Source: Chloroflexota bacterium (lineage in GTDB: Bacteria > Chloroflexota > Anaerolineae > Anaerolineales > Villigracilaceae). Taken from it: a stretch of 64,000 nt of DNA. A program made the position numbers and the translations under genes. This document shows positions 1-6,942 of this stretch, piece by piece. Location: positions 62,001-126,000 of the forward strand of contig JACRPQ010000009.1 of assembly GCA_016223135.1 (NCBI GenBank), read 5' to 3'. Within the stretch, counting starts at the first letter, position 1. Each line of letters begins with the position of its first letter. A model generated the notes under the pieces. That model was not told where the DNA came from, ran no database searches, and was given only the letters and a program-made list of their open reading frames with translations.

Positions 1-2
1 CG

Positions 3-371
3 CTGTTACTTGCTGCCTGCGGAGGCGGCGCTAATTCCTCAAGCCAAACCGCCGCGCTGGACCCCGTCCCTGCGGAATATGCCGGCAAAACAAATCCCCT
101 CGGCGCGGATGCTGCAGCCGAAGGCGCAAAAATATTCAAAACCAACTGTGAAACTTGCCACGGACCGCAGGGGCATGGCGATGGACCCGCCGGACAAGCA
201 CTCGACCCCCAACCCAAGAACCTCCCCGAACTGGCTGCTCAAGCGGGGGATGACTATCTGTTCTGGCGCATTTCCGAAGGCAAACCCGGCACCTCCATGG
301 TTTCCTGGAAGAGCATTCTCACTGAAGAACAAATCTGGCAGGTAGTGGCATTCATCCGCACCCTGAAATAA
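3..371 (+). CDS. Lipoprotein c-type cytochrome (5'-truncated by window edge)
   Basis: The reading frame is open from the left edge and ends at TAA 369-371. The first residues in view read LLLAACGGG, a lipobox whose Cys would be lipidated, so only a few signal-peptide residues are missing. A low-complexity linker follows, then a single haem-binding CETCH motif (147-161) and a downstream Met (297-299, GTSMVSW) as probable sixth haem ligand. This is the plan of a small monohaem cytochrome c anchored outside the membrane, an electron carrier. Its partner is not visible. A strong terminator follows directly. Family is certain; specific role unknown. Confidence 0.9.
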   Translation: MLLAACGGGANSSSQTAALDPVPAEYAGKTNPLGADAAAEGAKIFKTNCETCHGPQGHGDGPAGQALDPQPKNLPELAAQAGDDYLFWRISEGKPGTSMVSWKSILTEEQIWQVVAFIRTLK

Positions 372-393
372 ACAGCGAAGCAAGCCAAAATAA

Positions 394-433
394 CAAGGAG
401 TCCTCGCAGTAAGAGAGACTCCTTGTTTTTTTT
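394..433 (+). terminator. Rho-independent terminator after cytochrome c
   Basis: A 9-bp perfect stem (CAAGGAGTC at 394-402 pairing with GACTCCTTG at 417-425) is followed by a run of Ts. It sits 22 bases after the cytochrome stop codon. Confidence 0.9.
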
Positions 434-437
434 CTTA

Positions 438-546
438 ACTGATATTACGCGGTAGCGCGAGATTCTTGCCTTGTGCCTGTGAAGGGTATCTCACGTTTTT
501 AGGCGACATGAATGTCGCGCTACGAAGAAACTGGGTAAGATGACCT
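438..546. repeat. Dispersed element family H, copy 1
   Basis: Begins ACTGATATTACGCGGTAGCGCGAG and contains an inner GGCGACAT...ATGTCGC hairpin. A second copy lies at 47835-47934 with the same start and the same inner hairpin. No coding content. Confidence 0.7.
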
Positions 547-570
547 GCCAAACAGTGACCGTTTGAATAA

Positions 571-602
571 ATACGACCTCCGAATTTTTCGGAGGTCGTG
601 TG
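571..602 (-). terminator. Strong hairpin, likely terminator of the toxin/immunity locus
   Basis: An 11-bp perfect stem (ACGACCTCCGA, 573-583, with its complement at 589-599) has a short AT loop and AT-rich flanks. It lies just downstream of the last minus-strand reading frame of the 0.6-4.6 kb locus. Confidence 0.75.
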
Positions 603-617
603 TTTTGAGAGTATGTC

Positions 618-863
618 TTATGCCGCTTTCTGGTCCTTTTGCCTTTGCTTCTTCTCGGCTTCGCTCAAGGCGGGGTTCTGAAGCATTACTTCGAGCGCGG
701 CTTTGCTTTGCAGGTAACTTTGAATTTTCGCCTGCTCGCGCGCCTGCTCTTTCTGGCGGTGCAGGGACTCGGTCTTGGCGTCCGCTTCGGCGCGGACCCG
801 TTCCCCCTGGGCGCGGTCAGGTCGGGGTAGCGCGCTGGGGATGATGCGCCGGGAGTCGTCCAT
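618..863 (-). CDS. Small coiled-coil protein or remnant, end of toxin locus
   Basis: A minus-strand frame of 81 codons ending in a highly charged Gln/Lys/Glu/Ala-rich helix (about residues 25-81), predicted coiled coil. There is no convincing ribosome-binding site before the ATG. The frame stays open upstream to a TGA near 895, so this may be the 3' end of a lost gene rather than a real small gene. It follows the third immunity-like gene and precedes the terminator. Family not recognised. It could be a leftover of the non-toxin part of an ancestral toxin protein. Confidence 0.4.
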   Translation of the reverse strand: MDDSRRIIPSALPRPDRAQGERVRAEADAKTESLHRQKEQAREQAKIQSYLQSKAALEVMLQNPALSEAEKKQRQKDQKAA

Positions 864-923
864 GCCCGCGCTGAGTTGCTCGCCGCGTTTGCGGGGTCAT
901 CTTTGTCTGTTGCCAAAGTTTTA

Positions 924-1358
924 TCAGCCCTCGCCATCCCTTTTTCGATCCTGTTCCGCAAGTCTGCTTTTTATTTTTTCCATTTCTTCTACTGACATCC
1001 TCTTCTTCCTTACATCTTCTTCCATTCTCATAATCAATATCGCAGCCGCTGTTTCGTGTCGGAACTGGTCATCTTTTGGGTCGTGACCTATCCATTTTTT
1101 CAAAAACTGCTTCGCCACATTAATCGCATCATCCAGGCTCGACGCTTTGCCAAACGGGTATGGTATGAAGCTTCCCCCATAGCTATAAACGACAAAGAAC
1201 ACTTCTCCATCCAAGTATTGAAAGTGGTATTCGCTCTCTATTTCCCAGCCAGTCTCTTCCTCGAGGAGACACTTAATACCTAGAAAACCGGGTATCTTAC
1301 CGTCAGGTAGATACCGTACACGCAGGAATTTAGGAAGTTCGGGATTATAAGAACCCAT
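924..1358 (-). CDS. Immunity-like protein 3 of the toxin locus
   Basis: A 144-residue cytosolic protein. The ATG is preceded by TAGGAG, which overlaps the stop codon of the toxin-like fragment before it (10-base gap), so the two are a coupled pair. It shares a core pattern with the other two immunity-like proteins here: an FQY strand, a P-[IF]-G step, then a DDAIxxAKQFLKKW helix. It has a longer charged C-terminal tail rich in Lys, Arg and Glu. No enzyme motif is seen. By position and by homology to its siblings it probably protects against the cognate C-terminal toxin domain; this is inference. Confidence 0.7.
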   Translation of the reverse strand: MGSYNPELPKFLRVRYLPDGKIPGFLGIKCLLEEETGWEIESEYHFQYLDGEVFFVVYSYGGSFIPYPFGKASSLDDAINVAKQFLKKWIGHDPKDDQFRHETAAAILIMRMEEDVRKKRMSVEEMEKIKSRLAEQDRKRDGEG

Positions 1359-1368
1359 CGTCGGTCTC

Positions 1369-2057
1369 CTATGGAGTTGCAAAAGGCGTGTGAATCACCG
1401 TGCCATCGGGATTGAAAATAATCGAGCCGGGCGGCACATTGATGCGCGGATCGGACCAGCCAAGTTCTATTTTCTCCAGAGACAGGTTCTGATAGAAATC
1501 AACTTTAAATCTCGGGTCATCGTCCGGATTGAAAACCTCAAGCCGCTGACGAATCAAATTCTGCTGCTCAGACGACAAGGCGTCCCAAGCATCTTTTGGA
1601 ATAAACACGTCAACTTCAGGATCACCGCTTGACACTTTCACCTGATGTGGATTAATTCCAAACTCGCCGGCTGCCTGTAGCCTTGCCAGATTTTCGTCCA
1701 TGCCCTGTGCCACCAAATCTTTCATCCTCTCGGCTGCCTGAGCGCGTTTCGCTGCATCTGCTGGCGTATCTGCCCAACGCCCAGTAATTGTAATCGGTAT
1801 GTCAAGTTCCTGCGACAATTCGCTGACGACATATCCCTGCTCTAGGTTGATATTTACCAAGTCAACATCCGCTCGTTGTTCAGATAGCGGTATGCGTCAT
1901 CCTGATGTTCCGCCAATAACTCCGCGCCTTCGTTGCCAAACCGCCTGACCAGCCTGGCAATCTCGTCTCCATGCCGCCCAACCAGCGTGGAAAGCGCCTC
2001 CTGCACTTCGCGGAAGGTGGTATTGCCCGGCGTGTTGTCCAGGCGTTTTGCTGATTT
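1369..2057 (-). pseudogene. Orphan toxin cassette 3 (pretoxin piece plus toxin domain, frameshifted)
   Basis: Two pieces of one protein in two frames. The first (2057 to 1854) reads RLDNTPGNTTFREVQEAL...LLAEHQDDAYRYLNNER and matches residues about 234-285 of the full-length protein at 3118-4539. A single-base frameshift near 1865-1880 then separates it from the toxin-like domain (1860 to 1369; DVDLVNINLEQGY ... HTPFATP). That domain is very like the full-length C-terminus and keeps PITITGRWADTP and the D-x-D strand (EVDVF). The first piece starts directly in frame after the stop codon of immunity gene 2, with no gap and no start codon. Only a TTG at 1860 could start the toxin part. It is best read as a silent, orphan cassette. 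Confidence 0.75.
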
Positions 2058-2423
2058 TCAGCGTTTGCCTTTTTTCTGCCTCTGCTCCTCTTCCAACTGC
2101 ATAATTTTTGCATGTGTTTCTTGTTGAAATGTCCAATACTGAGGCTCTCCCGTCAGCCATTTGACCAAAAATTGTTTTGCCTGCTCAATAGCATCATCTA
2201 CATTCTCGGCAATGCCAATAGGGAGGTAAACAAAGTTACTGCCAAAAGTTGGACAAACAAAGAATAATTCGCCAGTATCTGACTTATATTGAAAGTCATA
2301 GCCACATTTTTGCTCTCGTATCCCAAACTCCATAATCAGGCACCCGATGCCAAGATAGCCTGGGATAGGATCGTGATTGGGAATATAAATAGCATCAAGA
2401 AACTCCTTGATAAAAGTACCCAT
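2058..2423 (-). CDS. Immunity-like protein 2 of the toxin locus
   Basis: A 121-residue soluble protein starting MGTFIKEF. A GAGAGG ribosome-binding site lies 9-10 bases before the ATG, and the toxin fragment before it ends 14 bases upstream. It shares FQYKSDTGELFF, YLPIGIAENVDDAI and QAKQFLVKW with the equivalent segments of immunity-like proteins 1 and 3. The C-terminus is a charged helix (QLEEEQRQKKGKR). No catalytic signature is seen. Probably an antitoxin to the preceding toxin domain. Confidence 0.7.
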   Translation of the reverse strand: MGTFIKEFLDAIYIPNHDPIPGYLGIGCLIMEFGIREQKCGYDFQYKSDTGELFFVCPTFGSNFVYLPIGIAENVDDAIEQAKQFLVKWLTGEPQYWTFQQETHAKIMQLEEEQRQKKGKR

Positions 2424-2437
2424 AACATCAAACCCTC

Positions 2438-2773
2438 TCAAGGTTGCGCAAAAGGCTGGTGAATGATCGTTCCATCTGGATTGAACGTGATGGAACCGGG
2501 TGGCACATTTATTCTTGGATCGGGCCAACCCGGTAAAATTTCCTGAATCTCCTGGTAAAAGTCAACAGTAAACCTGGAGCTATTTGTCTCGTTAAAGATG
2601 TTGAGTCTTTTTCGAATATAATTTTGCTGTTCCGGAGATAGAGCATCCCATAGACCTTTTGAAATAAACACATCCACCTCAGGTTGCTTGCTTGACACCT
2701 TCACCTGATGTGGATTGATTCCAAACTCGCTAGCGGCCTGCAACACGACCAGATTCTCAAATACCTTATGCCG
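2438..2773 (-). pseudogene. Orphan toxin cassette 2 (5'-truncated C-terminal half)
   Basis: About 105 codons matching the second half of the toxin-like domain: ENLVVLQAASEFGINPHQVKVSS, then PEVDVF, then WDALSPEQQNYI, then GWPDPRINVPPGS and the ITFNPDGTIIH end. The first half of the domain, including GRWADTP, is missing. The frame runs back without a start codon directly into the stop codon of immunity gene 1 (2774-2776). It cannot encode a complete toxin alone. It is followed by its own immunity-like gene, so it looks like an archived cassette. Confidence 0.75.
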
Positions 2774-3115
2774 TCAATTCCTACTTTTACGTTTTTCTTC
2801 CCATAGGTGCAGAAATTTTTTCTCCTCCACAATAGCAAATTTTAGATCGGTGAATATCCTTTCTAGGTATGTTCGCGCAATTGTGATGGCTTGCTCGACA
2901 TCTTCAGCATGCCCTATTGGCAATGAAACGCCTTCCAAACTAAAAAATCGGCATACCGTTTTTGTATCCCTTGTATATTGGAATGAGAACTTGTCAGTGC
3001 GTACACGGCCGTAATCATTAACGGTCTTGTAAATCAGGTCAAGCTCTCCTGGCATCTTTTCATTGTCTTGATTATATTCGTAACCAAGATATTCCAGCAG
3101 TTTAGTAGGTTCCAT
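2774..3115 (-). CDS. Immunity-like protein 1 of the toxin locus
   Basis: A 113-residue protein. The ATG at 3115 sits in TGAACATG, two bases after the toxin gene stop, with GGAG in the toxin's last codons as ribosome-binding site, so translation is coupled. A TTG two codons earlier is an alternative start. It contains SFQYTRDT, SLPIGHAEDVEQAI and ARTYLERIF, the same core as the two siblings downstream, but is otherwise diverged from them. This pattern is typical of immunity proteins that track different toxin variants. Function is inferred from position. Confidence 0.7.
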   Translation of the reverse strand: MEPTKLLEYLGYEYNQDNEKMPGELDLIYKTVNDYGRVRTDKFSFQYTRDTKTVCRFFSLEGVSLPIGHAEDVEQAITIARTYLERIFTDLKFAIVEEKKFLHLWEEKRKSRN

Positions 3116-3117
3116 GT

Positions 3118-4539
3118 TCAATCTCCACTCCCGGCTACAAAAGGAATATGCACAATTGTTCCATCAGAATTGAAAGTGATAGCGCCCCTTGGCAGATTTA
3201 CCTGTGGATTGGGCCAGCCAAACGGAACTTTCTCAAGGGGGATATCTTGATAGAAATCCACTTTATCCACTCCGAAGGTGCGAAGTAGCCAATTTTCTAT
3301 TGTAGATTTTTGTTGCTGCGAGAGTTTATCCCACTGATCTTTAGGAGTAAAAATGTCTAAATCCCTTTCTGTACTTTGGCCGGATATCTTAACTTGAAAG
3401 GGATCAATGTTAAACTCGCGTGCGGCGAGCCGTTGCGCTTCCAAAGAATCCATGCCTTGGGAAATCAATTCCTCCATCCTCTCAACTGCCTGAAGACGAT
3501 GTGTTGTTTCTGCCGGCGTATCTGCCCAGCGCCCGGTAATTGTAATCGGAACATCGAACTCCTGCGCCAATTTGCTGACTTCATATCCCTGCTTCAGACT
3601 GAGATTTGCCAGGTCAACATCAACGACATTGTGTACATATCGCGAAACATCCTCAGCCTCATCCGCATGCTTTCTGAAAAATTCTACCGCATCATCCTGG
3701 TACTTCGCCAATAACTCCGCGCCTTCGTTGCCAAACCGCCTGACCAGCTTGGCAATTTCGTCCCCGTGTTTCCCAACCAGCGTGGAAAGCGACTCTTGAA
3801 TTTCACGGAACGTGGTATTCCCCGGCGTGTTGTCCAGTCGCTCCAGCTGCAATTCCAGCGCGGTCTCCGCTGCGCGCGGGTCGCCGCGGGCGGTTTGAAT
3901 GGCAAGTTTGGCTTGCAGCCCCCAATCTTCTACTTTGTCCCACAGTTCTATGGCGGCTCCAACACGGGCGCAGCCAGTAGGATAGGCGACACAAAGACGA
4001 GTTGCTGCGTTTCCAGCAGTGTACAGCCCTTGTTGGACAACTCCGCTTTGAACCAGTAATCCTCCACCAATGACTACCAGCGATGTGGCTGCGGCTGCCC
4101 CAGCAGCATAGAGTGTGTTTTTCAGCAGGTTGGTTCTCAGGGAACGATGGAAATAGGCATTCAATCCCAGCGTGCCCGCGCCGACGACCAAGCCTGCCGC
4201 TCCCACTGCCAGACCAATAGCAATAGGAGCAGCCAATCCGCCGGTCAGAACAATTGCCGCAGCCGCCAGCCCTATGCCCCCCCCCATAACCAAAGCGGTT
4301 TCGGGTTGGCGCTGATCTACCCAGTTCATGACTTTGGGCACTGCCTGCTGCACCGGCTGGAGGATCTTCTGCTGCACCCACTCCCCCGCCCGCTGCCACC
4401 AGGGTTTGGGCTGCGAAGGCGCGGCGGGCGTGACGTATTCCCCCCGCTCGCCTTGACGGTAGTCCTGCACGGCTTTGCGTGTTTGGTATTCGGCGGCGAT
4501 GGTTTCGGCGTTGCGTTCCCCGGCGCGGTATTCTTGCAC
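3118..4539 (-). CDS. Membrane-associated polymorphic-toxin-like protein
   Basis: A 473-residue protein from a GTG start. Residues 1-35 carry two copies of a VQ-[ED]-YR-x-GER motif. Residues about 80-178 are two Gly/Ala-rich hydrophobic stretches (membrane segments). Residues 225-310 are an acidic helical pretoxin region, and 315-473 a C-terminal domain with PITITGRWADTP, ERDLDIF and a closing NPQVNLPRGAITFNSDG. The last domain recurs as two orphan copies downstream, each followed by an immunity-like gene, as in CdiA, Rhs or MafB toxin loci. No signal peptide or secretion domain is seen. The frame is open only a little upstream of the GTG, so a larger N-terminal part may have been lost. The catalytic activity is unknown. 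A nucleotidyltransferase-like fold is only a guess from the G-R and D-x-D motifs. Confidence 0.7.
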   Translation of the reverse strand: MQEYRAGERNAETIAAEYQTRKAVQDYRQGERGEYVTPAAPSQPKPWWQRAGEWVQQKILQPVQQAVPKVMNWVDQRQPETALVMGGGIGLAAAAIVLTGGLAAPIAIGLAVGAAGLVVGAGTLGLNAYFHRSLRTNLLKNTLYAAGAAAATSLVVIGGGLLVQSGVVQQGLYTAGNAATRLCVAYPTGCARVGAAIELWDKVEDWGLQAKLAIQTARGDPRAAETALELQLERLDNTPGNTTFREIQESLSTLVGKHGDEIAKLVRRFGNEGAELLAKYQDDAVEFFRKHADEAEDVSRYVHNVVDVDLANLSLKQGYEVSKLAQEFDVPITITGRWADTPAETTHRLQAVERMEELISQGMDSLEAQRLAAREFNIDPFQVKISGQSTERDLDIFTPKDQWDKLSQQQKSTIENWLLRTFGVDKVDFYQDIPLEKVPFGWPNPQVNLPRGAITFNSDGTIVHIPFVAGSGD

Positions 4540-4616
4540 GGGTTTGCGCGATTTTATCGCCGCCGTGCTGTGTGCGAGTTTGCAGTTTTGTTAGAGCGGG
4601 GAGTTATGATGATACA

Positions 4617-5001
4617 TGAGTCCACTGCAAAAACTCACCGCGGAGACGCGGAGAGCGCAGAGTTTTTTTTTCATTATTGAGTCCACTGCAAAAAGGTTTT
4701 TTCACCACAAAGTTTGCGCTCTCTTGCGCAAACCCGGCGGTAGAGACCGCCGAGTACGCTCGGAAAAATCCTTGCAACAGAGCGATTTACCGTGCCTATC
4801 TCATGTTTGCAACAGAGCAAGTCCACTGCAAAAAGGTTTTTTCGCCACAAAGGGCACGAAGTACACGAAGGTTAACATGATGAAGAGTATTTCCTTTGTG
4901 CTCCTTTGTGACCTTCGTGGTTAATGAGTTTTTGCAGTAGAGTCATTCTTGTAATCTCCGCGTACTCTGCGGCTCGGCGGTAAACGACCTTTTTGCAGTA
5001 A
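4617..5001. repeat. Nested pile of dispersed elements (families E and F)
   Basis: This gene-free stretch holds three copies of GTCCACTGCAAAAA (near 4620, 4681 and 4821) and two inverted partners TTTTTGCAGTA (near 4929 and 4991). The outer pair pairs as one E element split by inserted DNA. Between 4711 and 4820 is most of an F element lacking its left end (other copies at 49866 and 60446). No gene is supported here; short open frames are by-products of the repeats. Confidence 0.75.
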
Positions 5002-5011
5002 AGCCATACAT

Positions 5012-5995
5012 TCATCTCAAAAACGATCCTGCGCTCACGAAAATATCCATCAGTGACGAGCGCTCTTGCAGGTCATCCACGTACACCCCGTTATTGCCGC
5101 GCGAAGAGTGGATCATCACCCAGCCGCCCAGGCTCATGCCCACGTGCGTAATGCGCCGCTCGCTTCCGCCCTCGCCGAAGAAAAACAAGTCGCCGATTTG
5201 ATAAGGCGGTTCGACAGGTTTCGCCGCGGCGTACTGCATATCGGCGTCGCGCGGGATGTCCACGCCAACCCAGCGGTGCAGGAGGCGCACAAAGCCCGAG
5301 CAGTCAATGCCGTTGCCGCTTGCGCCGCCCCACAAATACGGCACGCCGATCATCCGCTTCGCATCCGCGACCATCAGTTTGCGCTTCTCTTCGATTTCTT
5401 GGGGGATGTCTGCCAATGGACGCAGATTCGACGCCCGCACCCATCCTTCCCGATTTGCCTTAACCAACGCCCAATTTCCCCGCTTCTTCACTACACTGAC
5501 GCCTGTCCCGCTGACGAGGCGCGTTACCACCCCGCTGGCTTCTTGCGGCTTCTCGCGCACCTCCACCGACGGCGCCAGGACGAGATGTGTCGGCGCAGGC
5601 GGAGTCTCTTCACTCAGGTAACGGCGGTACGCCCAGCCCAGATAACCGTCGGTCTGGCGGACGAAGACCCAGCTGCCGCTTTCATCCAGCGCCTCCAGCG
5701 GCGTGCCGAAGTACAACTCGCTGGAGAGGGGCATGCCAAACGTCGGCTTTTCGTACAGCCCTGTGAGGTTCGTCGCCACGTGGAGGCAGGGATGGCTTTC
5801 AGCGTTGAGAATGCGGATCGAAGCGGTATCCAGTTTTCGGTCGGGGAAGAGGCGGGGTAATTCGTCCAGTTGCGATGCGTCGAGGACGCGTCCGCTGAGG
5901 ACGAGGGTCTCATCGGATTCGGAAACGATTTGCACGTCGAAGAGAGAGGTGCGCGGGTCAATGGTTTTGGCGTAGTTTTCGAGGGGAGTGGTCAT
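5012..5995 (-). CDS. NlpC/P60 family cell-wall hydrolase with SH3 domains
   Basis: A 327-residue protein. Residues about 70-195 hold two bacterial SH3-like domains, each ending in a GYLGWAY/EGWVRASNL-type strand. Residues 200-327 are an NlpC/P60 peptidase domain with Cys232 in DCSGF and His284 and His296 as the other catalytic residues. The family cleaves gamma-D-glutamyl bonds in cell-wall peptides (dipeptidyl-peptidase VI-like). No signal peptide is visible, so it may act on imported muropeptides. A dipeptide epimerase gene 950 bases away fits a murein-peptide recycling role. The ATG chosen lies 6 bases after a TACAAT box; an upstream extension of the frame has no support. Confidence 0.9.
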   Translation of the reverse strand: MTTPLENYAKTIDPRTSLFDVQIVSESDETLVLSGRVLDASQLDELPRLFPDRKLDTASIRILNAESHPCLHVATNLTGLYEKPTFGMPLSSELYFGTPLEALDESGSWVFVRQTDGYLGWAYRRYLSEETPPAPTHLVLAPSVEVREKPQEASGVVTRLVSGTGVSVVKKRGNWALVKANREGWVRASNLRPLADIPQEIEEKRKLMVADAKRMIGVPYLWGGASGNGIDCSGFVRLLHRWVGVDIPRDADMQYAAAKPVEPPYQIGDLFFFGEGGSERRITHVGMSLGGWVMIHSSRGNNGVYVDDLQERSSLMDIFVSAGSFLR

Positions 5996-6001
5996 GGAGC
6001 G

Positions 6002-6030
6002 ATTGTAATGAGTTGTGTTAAGATAGGCAA
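6002..6030 (-). promoter_or_regulatory. Promoter of the NlpC/P60 gene
   Basis: On the minus strand TTGCCT and TACAAT (complement of 6002-6007) are spaced by 17 bases. The -10 box lies 6 bases before the ATG, so the transcript would start at or next to the start codon. The divergent hydrolase gene begins at 6032, so its own control region overlaps this one. Confidence 0.65.
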
Positions 6031-6031
6031 T

Positions 6032-6796
6032 ATGCCGCACATCACCATCAACGATGCCAATATTTACTACGAGGAATATGGGAAAGCGGGCGGGACGCCC
6101 ATCCTGCTGATTCACGGCTCGACGATTGACAGCCATACCGATTGGGATGCGGTCATCCCGGCGATGGCGAGGGAGTACAAGGTCTTTGCGCCCGATTGCC
6201 GCGGTCACGGACGATCGAACAATCCGCGCATGAGTTATTCGTTCCGCGAACTGGCAGATGACGCGGCGGCGTTCGTGCGGGCGATGGGCTACGAGCAGGC
6301 GCATATCATCGGTCACAGTAACGGCGGCAATGTGGCGCTGGTGACGGCGGTGGAACATCCCGAAGTGACGCGGACGTGCATCCCGCAGGCGGCGAACGCC
6401 TATGTGACGCGTTACCTGGTGGAGCGCGAGCCGAAAGTGTTCGACCCTGTCCGCGTGGAGCGCGAGGCGCCCGAATGGCGCGATGAGATGATCCGTTTGC
6501 ATGAGGCGGTCAACGGCGCGGGCTACTGGCGCGACCTGCTGTGGATGACGATGAAGGAAATCCTCTCCGAGCCGAATTATTCCCCCGCCGATTTGGCGCG
6601 CGTGGAAGCGCCGATGCTGGTCATTCAGGGCGCGGAGGATAAGGTCAATGCGCCGGATGAACACGCGCAGTATATTGCGAACCATGTGCCGAATGCCGAG
6701 TTGTGGATTCCCGAAGCGACAGGGCATAATGTGCATCAGGAACGCAGGGAGGAGTGGGCGGAGAGGGTGTTGGAGTTTTTGAAGAGGAGAGGGTGA
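6032..6796 (+). CDS. Alpha/beta hydrolase
   Basis: A 254-residue single-domain protein. An oxyanion-hole LIHGS lies near residue 27, the nucleophile is Ser96 in GHSNGG, the acid Asp is in GAEDKV and the His is in TGHNVH, giving a complete catalytic triad. The cap region is short. This is the general esterase/hydrolase plan and the substrate cannot be told from sequence. There is no good ribosome-binding site; TAAGAT lies 6-7 bases before the ATG. It is divergent from the NlpC/P60 gene. Confidence 0.85.
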   Translation: MPHITINDANIYYEEYGKAGGTPILLIHGSTIDSHTDWDAVIPAMAREYKVFAPDCRGHGRSNNPRMSYSFRELADDAAAFVRAMGYEQAHIIGHSNGGNVALVTAVEHPEVTRTCIPQAANAYVTRYLVEREPKVFDPVRVEREAPEWRDEMIRLHEAVNGAGYWRDLLWMTMKEILSEPNYSPADLARVEAPMLVIQGAEDKVNAPDEHAQYIANHVPNAELWIPEATGHNVHQERREEWAERVLEFLKRRG

Positions 6797-6814
6797 AAAA
6801 GCGGGAAGTAGAAA

Positions 6815-6926
6815 CTAGCGACCTGACAGCTTTAAATGGGACGCTGAAAAACGCAGATAAACGCAGAAAAAAACAACTTAAATCAGCGTTTATCTGCGTC
6901 CCAAAACAAAAGTGTCGGGTGGCTAG
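6815..6926. mobile_element. MITE family A, copy 1
   Basis: A 112-bp element with imperfect inverted ends CTAGCGACCTGACA / TGTCGGGTGGCTAG and inner inverted GGGACGC...GCGTCCC. It is in reverse orientation to the other copies. No target duplication is evident at this site. Confidence 0.75.
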
Positions 6927-6942
6927 AAAGGTGGTATTTTGA

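Noticed and set aside
3118-3600. Firm assignment of the toxin-like domain as a nucleotidyltransferase
   Set aside because: A glycine loop and D-x-D are present, but the spacing does not fit the usual GS...DxD pattern, so it was kept only as a hypothesis.
5996-6736. Upstream extension of the NlpC/P60 frame
   Set aside because: It runs antisense through the alpha/beta hydrolase gene, and the extra residues are Arg/His-rich with no domain. The ATG at 5995 has a good promoter.
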